NCBI RefSeq assembly: GCF_010977575.1
Contig: NZ_CP048812.1
Span: 1,674,001 to 1,738,000 of the forward strand
Direction of reading: 5' to 3'
Source of the DNA: Halomonas socia
Lineage (GTDB): Bacteria; Pseudomonadota; Gammaproteobacteria; Pseudomonadales; Halomonadaceae
Length of the DNA: 64,000 nt
The translations under genes and the position numbers were made by a program. Positions 9,508 through 18,470 of the stretch are shown here, piece by piece (within the stretch, counting starts at the first letter, position 1; each line of letters opens with the position of its first letter). The notes under the pieces were generated by a model. The model was not told the origin of the DNA and made no database searches. It saw only the letters and a program-made list of their open reading frames with translations.

Positions 9508-10578
9508 TCAGTACTGCAGCACCGTGGCGGTGCGCTGGGGCTCGAGGCTGACCTGTTCACCGATCTGCCACAGGGTGTGGCTGGGGGTGATGGCGCAGAA
9601 GCGCTGGCCGTGCTGTTCGAGCAGGTAGAAGCAGTCGTGGCCGCGGAATTCACGCTCGACCACGGTGGCGCCGTGGCCGTCCGGGGCAGTGGCCAACGCC
9701 AAGTGCTCGGGGCGCAGCGAGACGCGCACCGGACCGCGGGTGGCCGGGGTGATGGCCACCGGCCCCAGCGCGGTCTGGGCGATCTCGCCGTCGGCATCGC
9801 CGTCGAGCAGGTTGGTATGGCCGAGGAACTCGGCGACGAAGGCGGTGGCCGGGTGCTGGTAGACCTGTTCGGGACGGTCGATCTGGATCAGCTTGCCGGC
9901 GTGCATCACGCCGACCTGGTCGGCGAAGGAGAGCGCTTCGGCCTGGTCGTGGGTGACCAGGATCACCGAGGTGCCGGCGGCCTTGAACAGCTGGCGGACC
10001 TCCTTGCGGGTCGACTCGCGCAGCGCCGCATCGAGGTTGGAGAAGGGCTCGTCGAGCAGTACCAGCTGCGGCTCGGCGGCCAGGGTCCTGGCCAGTGCCA
10101 CGCGCTGCTGCTGGCCGCCGGAGAGCTCGTCGGGCATGCGTTCTGCCAGATCGGCCAGGCCGACCATATCGAGCCACTCGCGGGCGCGGGCGGCGCGCTT
10201 GGCCTTGGGCAGATGGCGCATGGCGAAGGCCACGTTGTGGCCCAGGCTCATGTGCGGAAATAGCGCATAGTCCTGGAACACGATGCCGATGCGGCGCTGC
10301 TGCGGCGGCTGGTCGAGGATGCTCTTGCCGCGCAGCACGATATCGCCGGCCTCGGGATGCTCGAACCCGGCAATCATGCGCAGGGTGGTGCTCTTGCCGC
10401 AGCCGCTGGGGCCGAGCAGGGCCAGGATCTCGCCGTTGCCGAGGGTGAAGCCGACATTCTCTACCGCCAGCGGATCCCGGGACCGATAGCGCTTGCTCAA
10501 CCCGCTGACGCTGAGCAGCGGAGCAGGGCGCTGCGGCGCGCCGGCCTGGGGAGTGGCGTTGAGATTGAGGGTGGTCAT
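9508..10578 (-). CDS. fbpC: Ferric iron ABC transporter, ATP-binding protein
   Basis: A 356-residue ABC ATPase. Walker A is GPSGCGKST, the signature is LSGGQQQR, and Walker B is LVLLDEPFSNLD followed by the H-loop VTHDQAEAL; a TOBE-like regulatory tail (about 280-356) follows. It energises uptake of Fe(III) (or a related oxyanion or cation) by the upstream permease and binding protein. The start at 10578 begins MTTLNLNATPQ and overlaps the permease stop as ATGA (10575-10578), so the two are translationally coupled. It is the last gene of the fbpABC operon. Confidence 0.93.
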   Translation of the reverse strand: MTTLNLNATPQAGAPQRPAPLLSVSGLSKRYRSRDPLAVENVGFTLGNGEILALLGPSGCGKSTTLRMIAGFEHPEAGDIVLRGKSILDQPPQQRRIGIVFQDYALFPHMSLGHNVAFAMRHLPKAKRAARAREWLDMVGLADLAERMPDELSGGQQQRVALARTLAAEPQLVLLDEPFSNLDAALRESTRKEVRQLFKAAGTSVILVTHDQAEALSFADQVGVMHAGKLIQIDRPEQVYQHPATAFVAEFLGHTNLLDGDADGEIAQTALGPVAITPATRGPVRVSLRPEHLALATAPDGHGATVVEREFRGHDCFYLLEQHGQRFCAITPSHTLWQIGEQVSLEPQRTATVLQY

Positions 10579-12185
10579 CGCTTGCCCTCTTTGGTTAACA
10601 GGAAGCCCACCGACAGGCTCGAGAACACCACGATGGCGGCGGCAAAGGGCGCGGCCTCGGCCAACATGCCCTCGGAGGTGCGGGTGAACACGGTCACCGC
10701 CAGGGTGGTGTAGCCGGTCGGGGCCAGCAAGAAGGTGATCGGCAGCTCTTTCATGCACAGCACGAAGACCAGCGCGATGCCGGCCAGGATGCCGCGACGC
10801 AGGCGCGGAAAGATCACCCACAGGAAGGTGCTCAGCGGGCCGTGGCCCAGCGAGTGGGAGGCCTCTTCCATATTGGGGCGTGTCTGCAGCAGGGCATTGC
10901 GAATCGGGCCTAGCGCCAGGGCCAGCGAGGCCATCGCCCAGGTCACGATCAGCAGCGTCAGGGTCTGGTAGAGGAAGGGCGCGGTGCGCAGTGAGAAGAA
11001 CACCATCGCCAGTGCCAGGGTCAGCGGCGGAATCGCGTAGCCGATGTACGCCGAGCGCTCGATCAGGGTCGCCGCGGTGGAGCGGTAGCGCACCGTAAGA
11101 TAGGCGATCGGCAGGGCGAAGGCCGCGGCCAGCAGGGCGGCGGGCAGTGCCGCCCCCGCCGAGCGCAGGAAGGTGCCGGGCACCCGGGCGAAGAAGCTCA
11201 GGTCGGGCGGCGCCAGCACCAGCCAGTAGCCGAGGATCAGCGTCGGCAGGCCCACCGAGGCGCCGAAGACCAGCGCCAGGTAGGGGTAGGCCAGCCAGCG
11301 CAGGCAACCCAGGCGCATCGGCTTGACCGGTCGCGCCACCCCGGTGCCGACCCGCGCCAGCTTACGCTTGACCACCAGGCTGTCGAGCATCACGAAGCTG
11401 GCCGCCACCGCCAGCAGCATGATCGACAACCAGGCGGCGTAGATACGGTCGAAGGCGCCGGAGTATTGGGTGTAGATAGCGTAGCTGAAGGCTTCGTAGC
11501 GCATCAGCGCCACGGCGCCGAAATCGCCCAGCACGTAGAGGGTGATCACTAGCCAGCCGGCCATCAGCGAGGGCGCCAGGTGGGGCAGGATGATCTTGAG
11601 AAATACCTCGCGATTGCCATAGCCGAGACTCCTGGCGCTCTCCTCCAGGTTGCCGTCGAGGCCGGCCAGGGTGGCGCGCAGGTTGAGAAACAGATAGGGA
11701 AAGGTATATAGCGACAGCGCCAGCAAGGCGCCGAAGTAACCCTCGATGCGCGGCAGCTGCACGCCGGTGAGCTGGGCCAGCACGCCGTAGTTGCCGCCCA
11801 GCCCGATCAGCGCATAGGCCATCACGTAGCCGGGCACCGCCAGCGGGATCACCCCGAGGATGGTCAGCAAACGCTTGAAGCGGATATCGGTGCGCACCAC
11901 CAGCCAGGCCAGCGGCAGTGCCATCAGGGTGGTCATGGCCACTACGCCCAGGGCCAGTGACAGGGTATTGAGCAGCAGGTCGAGGTTACGCTGGCGCAGC
12001 ACCAGATTGGCGAGGGTTTGCGGATCGGCGTCGAAGGCGCGCAGGCCGAGGTAGAACAGCGGTACCAGCATGGCCGCGGCGGCCACCAGCGATGGCAGCA
12101 GGATATGCAACGGCACCCGCCGCGCCCGGCCTCTCGGCTGGGCGCGGCGGGGGGCAGGGCTGGCAAGCTCGGCGCTGTGGGTCAT
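10575..12185 (-). CDS. fbpB: Ferric iron ABC transporter, fused two-domain permease
   Basis: A 536-residue membrane protein with two homologous permease halves. Each has an EAA-type loop contacting the ATPase: EESARSLGYGNREVFLKIILP in essence in the first half (about residue 180) and EEASHSLGHGPLSTFLWVIFP-like sequence in the second (about 445). About 12 transmembrane helices are visible. This fused FbpB/SfuB/CysW-like form is typical for Fe(III) transporters. It starts with a GAGAGACG sequence before ATG 12185, lies about 126 bases behind fbpA with a strong hairpin between, and overlaps fbpC by four bases. Confidence 0.93.
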   Translation of the reverse strand: MTHSAELASPAPRRAQPRGRARRVPLHILLPSLVAAAAMLVPLFYLGLRAFDADPQTLANLVLRQRNLDLLLNTLSLALGVVAMTTLMALPLAWLVVRTDIRFKRLLTILGVIPLAVPGYVMAYALIGLGGNYGVLAQLTGVQLPRIEGYFGALLALSLYTFPYLFLNLRATLAGLDGNLEESARSLGYGNREVFLKIILPHLAPSLMAGWLVITLYVLGDFGAVALMRYEAFSYAIYTQYSGAFDRIYAAWLSIMLLAVAASFVMLDSLVVKRKLARVGTGVARPVKPMRLGCLRWLAYPYLALVFGASVGLPTLILGYWLVLAPPDLSFFARVPGTFLRSAGAALPAALLAAAFALPIAYLTVRYRSTAATLIERSAYIGYAIPPLTLALAMVFFSLRTAPFLYQTLTLLIVTWAMASLALALGPIRNALLQTRPNMEEASHSLGHGPLSTFLWVIFPRLRRGILAGIALVFVLCMKELPITFLLAPTGYTTLAVTVFTRTSEGMLAEAAPFAAAIVVFSSLSVGFLLTKEGKR

Positions 12186-12256
12186 CGTCTCTCACTGTTC
12201 AGGTGTCGGCCGCGCTTGGGGTGTCATCAACACGCACGAAACTCAAAACGTACAAA

Positions 12257-12281
12257 ACCAGGGTGGCATTGCCACCCTGGT
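12257..12281 (-). terminator. Strong hairpin between fbpA and fbpB
   Basis: ACCAGGGTGGC (12257-12267) pairs perfectly over 11 bp with GCCACCCTGGT (12271-12281) around a 3-base loop. On the minus strand it is followed by TTTG and a T-rich stretch. It lies just behind fbpA, and probably acts as a partial terminator or 3' stabiliser so that the binding protein is made in excess over permease and ATPase, as is common in binding-protein operons. Confidence 0.75.
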
Positions 12282-12311
12282 CCCGGGCTCGCATCTGGTG
12301 TTGCCTAAGGC

Positions 12312-13307
12312 TTACAGCAGCCCGGCATCACGCAACAGATTCAGCGTCCCTTCCAGATCTTCCAGGTCGTCCAGGTCGACCTGTGGACTGAGCTCCAGCA
12401 GGCGGTCGAAATCCTCGAGCGCGGGGTTCTGGATCACGTCGCGGGTCACCGGGTATTCATAGACGTTGCCGGTGAAATACTGCTGGGCGGCTGGTGAAAG
12501 CAGGAAGCGCACGAATTCGACGGCGGCTTCCTGATTGTCGCTACTCTCCAATACTGCGATGCCGGCCACGTTCACTAGGTTGCCGATATCGCCTTCGGAG
12601 AAGATCGTTTGCTTGACCGGGAAGTCCTCGTCAGTGGCCAGGAACCGCGGCAAATAATAATTGTTTACCAAACCGAAGTCGACTTCTCCGTCAGCGACGC
12701 CTTGCAACTGAGTGCCATTGTTGCGGAACACCACGGCGCCGTTGTCGCGCATGCCTTCGAGCCATTCCAGGGTGCGCTCATCGCCATGTTCCACACGCAT
12801 GGCGGTGATCAGCGACTGGAAAGAGCCGTTGGTCGGTGCCCAGCCAACGCGACCTTCGTAACGCTCATCGGTCAGGTCGAAGATGCTCGCCGGCAGTTCG
12901 TCCTCATCGACCCGCTCGGGAGAGTAGACGAGGGTACGTCCACGACCACTGGCGGCGACCCAGTTGCCGGTCTCGCTGGTATAGATGCCGGGCAGGCCGT
13001 CATAGATGTCATCGGGCAGCTCGGCGAGCAGGCCGGCCTGGCTGATCGCGCCCATGGCGCCGGCGTCCTGGCCCCAGTAGAGGTCGGCGGGAGAGCGCTC
13101 GCCCTCTTCCTGCAGCAGCACTGCCAGCTGCGCGGTATCGCCGTAGCGCACGTTGACGTTGATGCCGGTGTTCTTCTCGAACTGAGCGATGATCGGGTCG
13201 ACCATCGACTCGCCGCGCCCTGAGTAGAGGGTCAGGTCGGCGGCAGCCAGGGGGGCTGCCAGCAGCGTGGAGACAAGCGTGGCGGAAGCGATGAGCGTCT
13301 TTTGCAT
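12312..13307 (-). CDS. fbpA: Periplasmic ferric iron-binding protein
   Basis: A 331-residue periplasmic binding protein with a clear signal peptide (residues 1-23, cleavage after AAPLAAA). The mature protein begins DLTLYSGRGESMVDPI, and contains the tandem tyrosines of the FbpA iron site in GLVNNYYLPRF (about residue 215). It captures Fe(III) in the periplasm for FbpBC. The start is preceded by AAGGGATATCGCC. Its promoter region carries a Fur-box-like sequence, which supports iron as the substrate. Confidence 0.94.
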   Translation of the reverse strand: MQKTLIASATLVSTLLAAPLAAADLTLYSGRGESMVDPIIAQFEKNTGINVNVRYGDTAQLAVLLQEEGERSPADLYWGQDAGAMGAISQAGLLAELPDDIYDGLPGIYTSETGNWVAASGRGRTLVYSPERVDEDELPASIFDLTDERYEGRVGWAPTNGSFQSLITAMRVEHGDERTLEWLEGMRDNGAVVFRNNGTQLQGVADGEVDFGLVNNYYLPRFLATDEDFPVKQTIFSEGDIGNLVNVAGIAVLESSDNQEAAVEFVRFLLSPAAQQYFTGNVYEYPVTRDVIQNPALEDFDRLLELSPQVDLDDLEDLEGTLNLLRDAGLL

Positions 13308-13354
13308 GGCGATATCCCTTGTCGTATTGGCATGGGGTGGCGAACGTTATGGGT

Positions 13355-13397
13355 ACGATAGCAAGAAACAATCTGATTGCAAATGATAATGATACGC
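13355..13397 (-). promoter_or_regulatory. fbpA promoter with overlapping Fur-box-like site
   Basis: GCAAATGATAATGATACGC (13379-13397) contains the GATAATGAT core of Fur sites. On the minus strand a candidate -35 TTGCAA (13382-13377) and -10 TATCGT (13360-13355) are 16 bases apart, with the -35 inside the Fur-like site, so iron-loaded Fur would block fbpA transcription. The same site lies about 90 bases before tmcA on the other strand, and could affect it. Confidence 0.68.
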
Positions 13398-13486
13398 AAA
13401 GTTTTTACGTTGTCGTGTCGCTAGGTGCTGGTGCGGCGAGTGCCAGGTTCTCTACACTGGAGGGCTCGACGAGACAGGAGCCGAGT

Positions 13487-15688
13487 ATGACGGAGGCTCG
13501 CAACCTGCAGGCGCTGTTGGCGTGGCGGGCGCAGCTGGCCGCGCAGCGCTGGCGCGGTCTGCTGTGGATATCCGCCAGTCCCGAGCAGGGGCTGGCGCGG
13601 GCGCTGGCGATCTGGCGGCAGGATTCTGCACGAGCGCTGTGGGTCGCGCCCGTATGCCCCGCAGGCATCACCGAATCGGCCTGGCTACCTGCCGCCAAGG
13701 CGCGCACCCGGCTCGGCGGCGAGCAGACGCTGGTGGTGTTCGATGCCGTCAGCGAAGGGGCCGGCTTCGACCCGGACGCCTTCGGCGCCCTCAGCGGCAC
13801 TCTGGTGGCCGGCGGGCTGCTGGTGCTGCTCACCCCGCCCGACTGGGGTGCGCGGCCGGATGCCGACTACCGACGCCTGGCTGACCATCCGCATCGACCG
13901 GCGCAGCTGTCATCGCGCTACCTGCAGCGCCTGGCGCGACAACTCGAGGCCGCCCCCGACGCGGCGCGCTGGTCGGCCGATGGCGCCTTGACGCTGCCGC
14001 CCCTGCCGGCACCTGCTGAGGGCAGCGCGGATGGTGCGGAGCCCGCGGATAGTGCCTGCGCCACCCTGGATCAGGCCCAGGCGGTGGTGCGGCTGCTGCG
14101 GTTGCGCCGTCGCCGGCCGCTGGTGATCAGTGCCGACCGCGGCCGGGGCAAGAGTGCCGCACTGGGCATTGCCTGTGCGCGCTGGCTGGCCAAGGGCGAG
14201 CGCGAGATCCTGGTCACCGCCCCCCGCCCGGCGGCGGTGGAGACGCTGCTCATGCACCTGCAGCGCCACTGCCCAGACGCACGACGCCACGGCCTCGAAA
14301 TCAGCCTGTTGCGCGACGACCATACCCAACGGGTACGCTTCGTGGCCCCGGACGCCCTGGCCGAGGCGCGCGGCGCGGCGGCCGGCCCCGGCAGCCTGCT
14401 GCTGGTGGACGAGGCAGCGGCGATCCCCGCGGCGCTGCTGGCCGACTGGCTGGTGCGCTTTCCGCGCATTGCCTTTGCCACCACCGTGCACGGCTATGAA
14501 GGCTCGGGGCGCGGCTTTGCACTGCGCTTTATGCCCCACCTGCAGCGCCATGCCCCGGACTGGCGCGCCTGCACGCTGACAACACCGGTGCGCTGGGCAG
14601 AAGGCGACCCGCTCGAGGCGCTGACCCGCCAACTGCTGATGCTGGATGCCGAACCGGTGGCCACGCTGCCGACGCCGTGCGCTGCGACGCTGGCTCTGCG
14701 GCGCTGGAAACGCGCCGCACTGGCGGTCGACGAGGCACATCTCGCTGAGCTTTTCGGCCTGCTGGTGCAGGCCCACTACCGCACCCAGCCCAGTGACCTG
14801 CGCCGCCTGCTGGACGGTCCCGGAGTATCGATCACCACCCTCGAGCACAACGGCAACACCCTGGCGGTGTCGCTGTGCAGCGAGGAGGGCGGCTTCTCGG
14901 CCGAGCTGGCCGAACGCGTGGCCCGCGGCGAGCGCCGCCCGCGCGGCCATCTGCTGGCCCAGTCGCTGGCCGCCCACGCCGGCAGCCGTCGCGCCCTGAC
15001 CTCGCGGGTGCGGCGTATCATGCGCATTGCGGTACATGCCGAGGCCCGCCGTCAGGGCATCGGCCGGCAGCTGCTGGCCGCCGAGGTCGAGCGCGCCCGG
15101 CACGACGGCATCGACCTGCTGGGTGCCAGTTTTGGTGCCGACCCCGAGCTGATGGCCTTCTGGCATGCCGCCGGCTTTCGCGCCGTACGCCTGGGCCTGA
15201 GCCGCGAAACCGCCACCGGCGAGCATGCGCTGATGGTGGCGATGCCGATCAGCGACGCCGGGCGGGTGCTGGTCGACAGCCTCACAGCACACTTCCAGCG
15301 TCTGCTGCCGACGCTGCTGGCCTACGAGCTGAAGGGCTTGGAGCCGGCGGTGGCCGCAGTGCTGCTCGGTGAAGGCCAGGCGCCACCGCTCGATGCCCAG
15401 CAGCGCCGCGATCTCGACGACGTGACCCTGGGCCGCCGCGAGCCGGCGCTGGTGCGCCCGGCGCTGCAGCAACTGGTGCGGCGCGGCCTGGCCGGCGGGG
15501 CGGCCCGCGACGACGACGCCTGGCTGCTGGTGGCCTGGCTGTTCCAGGCCCGGGATAGCGCCTGGCTGGCCGAGCGGCTGGAACTCAGCGGGCGGCGTGA
15601 GGTGCAGGCGCGGTTGCGCGAGGCGCTGGCGCGACTGGGTGCGGTAAAAGGACTATGGCTACCGACGGATCATTCCGAGCGCTGGTAA
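13487..15688 (+). CDS. tmcA: tRNA(Met) cytidine acetyltransferase TmcA
   Basis: The product (733 residues; E. coli 671) makes N4-acetylcytidine at the wobble base of elongator tRNA-Met, using acetyl-CoA and ATP. Domains in order: N-terminal DUF1726-like region (about 1-190), RecD-like helicase core with Walker A SADRGRGKSAALG and Walker B LLVDEAAAIP (about 200-420), GNAT acetyltransferase with IAVHAEARRQGIGRQLL (about 500-600), and a C-terminal tRNA-binding tail. The start at 13487 has AGGAG six bases upstream; the reading frame is open further upstream but without family similarity. It is divergent from fbpA. Confidence 0.95.
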   Translation: MTEARNLQALLAWRAQLAAQRWRGLLWISASPEQGLARALAIWRQDSARALWVAPVCPAGITESAWLPAAKARTRLGGEQTLVVFDAVSEGAGFDPDAFGALSGTLVAGGLLVLLTPPDWGARPDADYRRLADHPHRPAQLSSRYLQRLARQLEAAPDAARWSADGALTLPPLPAPAEGSADGAEPADSACATLDQAQAVVRLLRLRRRRPLVISADRGRGKSAALGIACARWLAKGEREILVTAPRPAAVETLLMHLQRHCPDARRHGLEISLLRDDHTQRVRFVAPDALAEARGAAAGPGSLLLVDEAAAIPAALLADWLVRFPRIAFATTVHGYEGSGRGFALRFMPHLQRHAPDWRACTLTTPVRWAEGDPLEALTRQLLMLDAEPVATLPTPCAATLALRRWKRAALAVDEAHLAELFGLLVQAHYRTQPSDLRRLLDGPGVSITTLEHNGNTLAVSLCSEEGGFSAELAERVARGERRPRGHLLAQSLAAHAGSRRALTSRVRRIMRIAVHAEARRQGIGRQLLAAEVERARHDGIDLLGASFGADPELMAFWHAAGFRAVRLGLSRETATGEHALMVAMPISDAGRVLVDSLTAHFQRLLPTLLAYELKGLEPAVAAVLLGEGQAPPLDAQQRRDLDDVTLGRREPALVRPALQQLVRRGLAGGAARDDDAWLLVAWLFQARDSAWLAERLELSGRREVQARLREALARLGAVKGLWLPTDHSERW

Positions 15689-15797
15689 TATCTGCGGCAG
15701 CCCTTATCTACGACAGCCCTGGCCGGGATGAGGACAAGCTTTCCCTGGCGGCGAGCGGCCAGTAAAGTGATAAGGTTATCCCTTATGTAGACCCATC

Positions 15798-17285
15798 ATG
15801 AACGCACATCTTGACCAGTTGGCACCACAGGCGCTGTGGCAACACTTTCGCACGCTGTGCAACACCCCGCGGGCGTCGGGCCACGAGGCGGCGCTGGTAG
15901 CCACCCTCGAAGCCTGGGCCGAGGCCCAGGGCCTGGCCCACGACCGCGATGCCTACGGCAACCTGCGCCTCAAGAAAGCCGCCTCGCCGGGCTGCGAGGC
16001 AGCTCCTGGGGTGATCCTGCAGGGCCATCTCGACATGGTCGCCCAGGCCAATGCCGATCATCCCCACGACTTCACCCGCGACCCCATCGAGACCTACATC
16101 GAGGGCGGCTGGCTGCGCGCCCGCGGCACCACGCTTGGGGCTGATAACGGCCTCGGCGTGGCGGCGGCGCTGGCCATCCTTGCAGACCCCACGCTGCGTC
16201 ACGGCCCGCTGGAGGCGCTGTTCACCCTCGAGGAGGAGACCTCGATGGGCGGCGCGCTGCAGCTCGCCGAGGGCTGGCTGGAGGGCCAACTGCTGCTCAA
16301 CCTCGACTCCGAGGATCGCGGCGAGGTGTATATCGGCTGCGCCGGCGGCGCCGACGTGGTGGTCGAGGCGCAGCTGCCGACCAGCGCGCTGAGCGCCGAC
16401 GAGAGCCCCTACCGGCTGGCGCTGACCGGCCTGCGCGGTGGCCACTCGGGGATCGATATCGCCACCGGCCGCGGCAACGCCAACCGGCTGATGATGCGCG
16501 TGCTGCGGGACCTGGCGCCCTGCGGCGCCAGGCTGATCGACTACCGCGGCGGAACCCTGCGCAATGCCCTGCCGCGGGAAGCCTTCGCTACCCTGGCCCT
16601 GGCCGAGGATGAACTGGCGTCGGCCCAGGCGCGGCTGGCCGCGCTGGGCGAGGAGCTGCGTAGCGAGCTTGCCGGGGTCGACGAGGGCCTGACGCTGAGC
16701 CTGACGACGGTCGATGGATCCGCCGATGAGGCGCTGACCCCCACCGCCAGTCATCTGCTGGTCGACGCCCTGCACGCTGCCCCCTGCGGCGTCGAGCGCA
16801 TGAGCAGCGAAGTGCCGGGGGTGGTCGAAACCTCCAATAACCTCGGCGTGGTGGCGCTCAGCGAGGGGCGCTTCCGGCTATGCGCGCTGGTGCGCTCGCT
16901 GCGCGATAGCGCCACCCGCGACATGGCCGACCGCTTCAGCGCACTGTTCGGGCTGATCGGTGCCCGCACCCGGGTCGAGAATGCCTACCCCGGCTGGACG
17001 CCTGCGCCGCATAGTCCGTTACTGGAGCGTTTCAAGCGGCTGCATCGCGACCAGTTCGGCGCCGCGCCGGCGGTCAAGGTGATCCATGCCGGCCTCGAAT
17101 GCGGCATCCTCGGCGGCAAGTACCCGCAGCTGGAGATGATCTCCTTCGGGCCGCAGATCCGCGGCGCCCACTCGCCGGACGAGAGCGTCGAGATCGACTC
17201 GGTGAACGAATTCTGGCAGCTGCTGCGCGGCCTGGTGGAGGATCTGGCCATGCCTACCACACCTGACGCGGTGGGCATGGCCTGA
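15798..17285 (+). CDS. pepD: Cytosol non-specific dipeptidase (aminoacyl-histidine dipeptidase)
   Basis: A 495-residue M20-family zinc peptidase of the PepD type, which hydrolyses dipeptides such as carnosine in the cytoplasm. Metal-site motifs are present: LQGHLDMVAQ (first His and Asp), TTLGADNGLGVAAALA (bridging Asp), LFTLEEETSMGGA (catalytic Glu pair), NLDSEDRGEVYIGCAGG, and HAGLECGILGGKYP plus GPQIRGAHSPDE near the C terminus. Length agrees with E. coli PepD (485). The ribosome site is weak. A 17-bp inverted repeat (ATAAGG-N5-CCTTAT, 15770-15786) lies just before the start and might be regulatory. Confidence 0.95.
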   Translation: MNAHLDQLAPQALWQHFRTLCNTPRASGHEAALVATLEAWAEAQGLAHDRDAYGNLRLKKAASPGCEAAPGVILQGHLDMVAQANADHPHDFTRDPIETYIEGGWLRARGTTLGADNGLGVAAALAILADPTLRHGPLEALFTLEEETSMGGALQLAEGWLEGQLLLNLDSEDRGEVYIGCAGGADVVVEAQLPTSALSADESPYRLALTGLRGGHSGIDIATGRGNANRLMMRVLRDLAPCGARLIDYRGGTLRNALPREAFATLALAEDELASAQARLAALGEELRSELAGVDEGLTLSLTTVDGSADEALTPTASHLLVDALHAAPCGVERMSSEVPGVVETSNNLGVVALSEGRFRLCALVRSLRDSATRDMADRFSALFGLIGARTRVENAYPGWTPAPHSPLLERFKRLHRDQFGAAPAVKVIHAGLECGILGGKYPQLEMISFGPQIRGAHSPDESVEIDSVNEFWQLLRGLVEDLAMPTTPDAVGMA

Positions 17286-17294
17286 GGCGCGTCG

Positions 17295-17636
17295 TCAGTC
17301 GACCCGCACGCTGACGATCGGTACATTGCCCAGGCGCACCAAGGGTACGCTGCTGGAGGGGCGATGGTAGTGGTGATGCTCGACCCGCCGCGGCGGTGCC
17401 GGGCGATAGCGTGGCGCATGGCGATGGACCACCACCGGCCGGCGATGATGCTTGGGCCGCTTGGCATGGCGCGGTGCGCGGTGATGCTTGCCGCCGCGCG
17501 CCTGGGCGCCATAGTAGTGGTGATGCACGCCGCCGTGATAGCCGCGGCGGTCGTGGTCGGCCATCGCCGGTGTGCCGGCCATGGCCAGCGCCAGGCCGAT
17601 GCCGAGCAGCAGGCCGCTCAAGGTAATGCGTGGCAT
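17295..17636 (-). CDS. Small secreted histidine-rich protein
   Basis: A 113-residue protein with a signal peptide (about 1-26, ending AGTPAMA) and a mature part made mostly of His, Arg, Lys, Pro and Tyr, with clusters such as GGVHHHYYGAQ, KRPKHHRRPVVVHRH and VEHHHYHRP. I recognise no domain. The composition suggests metal or polyanion binding in the periplasm, which is an inference. The start at 17636 has GGAGGA at proper spacing; the longer open frame upstream to 17711 lacks one. It is convergent with pepD and lies behind dps, with a terminator between. Confidence 0.72.
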   Translation of the reverse strand: MPRITLSGLLLGIGLALAMAGTPAMADHDRRGYHGGVHHHYYGAQARGGKHHRAPRHAKRPKHHRRPVVVHRHAPRYRPAPPRRVEHHHYHRPSSSVPLVRLGNVPIVSVRVD

Positions 17637-17783
17637 GGGGTGTCCTCCGTTGTGTCGATGGGATGATTCACCCTGCAGTTCCCGCATCAGTATATTCCGC
17701 CCAGGCGGCACCGGACGGCGGCCCTGGCGACTTCCTTCGAAGCTGCACGGTTACGCCGCGGCGACGCCAGGTGCCGACACCTG

Positions 17784-17812
17784 AAAAAACAGCGGCCGCC
17801 CTCGGGCGGCCG
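17784..17812 (-). terminator. Rho-independent terminator of dps
   Basis: CGGCCGCCC (17793-17801) pairs with GGGCGGCCG (17804-17812). On the minus strand the stem is followed by CTGTTTTTTC, giving a U tract. It lies 28 bases behind the dps stop. Confidence 0.9.
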
Positions 17813-17840
17813 TTGGCTTGTTTCGTGCGCGGAGGGCTGG

Positions 17841-18314
17841 TCAGCCTAGGTAGGCGCCCAGCATCCACACGGTCTTCTCCTGCTCGCGGATATAATCGCC
17901 GACCTGGGCGGCGGTGCCCTCGTCGTCGGCATCCGCAGCCAGCGAGAGGATCTCGCGCTGCAGCTCGATCAGCGTCTGGTAGCCGGTGAGCACGCCGCGC
18001 ACGCAGGTCGCGCCGTCGTGAACGTTCCTGTCTTCCTTGAGGCTGGCGGTGGCCACGTAGTCGCTGTAGGCGTGGATCGGCTGGTGGCCGAGGGTCAGGA
18101 TACGCTCGGCGACCTCGTCGACCTTGGTCAGCAGGTCGGTGTAGAACTCCTCGAACTTGGCGTGCAGCTCGAAGAACTCCGGCCCCTTGATGTTCCAGTG
18201 GTAGCCGCGCACGTTCATGTAGAAGACCTGGTAGTTGGCCAGCAGCGTGTTGAGCTTGTCGGCCAGCTGGCTGGCGCTGGCCGGGTGCAGGCCAATGGCG
18301 TTGGTATCGGACAT
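17841..18314 (-). CDS. dps: Dps ferritin-like DNA-protection protein
   Basis: A 157-residue mini-ferritin that forms a dodecameric shell, oxidises Fe(II) with peroxide and can bind DNA. The ferroxidase ligands are seen in RGYHWNIKGPEFFELHAKF (His) and FEEFYTDLLTKVDEVAERI (Asp and Glu); the C terminus EQEKTVWMLGAYLG is typical. The lysine-rich N-terminal tail of E. coli Dps is absent, so DNA binding may be weak. AGGAGG precedes the ATG. It is a single-gene unit with its own terminator. Stress or stationary-phase control is usual for the family but no OxyR or IHF site is evident. Confidence 0.95.
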   Translation of the reverse strand: MSDTNAIGLHPASASQLADKLNTLLANYQVFYMNVRGYHWNIKGPEFFELHAKFEEFYTDLLTKVDEVAERILTLGHQPIHAYSDYVATASLKEDRNVHDGATCVRGVLTGYQTLIELQREILSLAADADDEGTAAQVGDYIREQEKTVWMLGAYLG

Positions 18315-18470
18315 GCGGTTGCCTCCTCTATCCCTGATGGTGAACGCCCATGAGTCTAGCGGCCGGGGCGCGTGGCGGTTAGCGAATTGTTGCCATGGCG
18401 GCCATAGCGCCAGGCAATGGCGCCATGGCCGCGCCTTTCAAACAGGAGATGCCGATCCTTGATGCGTTTT

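Noticed and set aside
13910-15472. Long minus-strand open frame opposite tmcA
   Set aside because: Shadow of tmcA with low-complexity translation.
15770-15786. ATAAGG-N5-CCTTAT inverted repeat before pepD as an operator
   Set aside because: Short arms of A/T-rich sequence near the start codon; no regulator known to me with this site and no second copy seen in the window.
18400-18430. Hairpin behind the glycerate kinase gene as a terminator
   Set aside because: The stem is good (12 positions with one G-T) but no U tract follows on the minus strand, so I mention it only with the gene.
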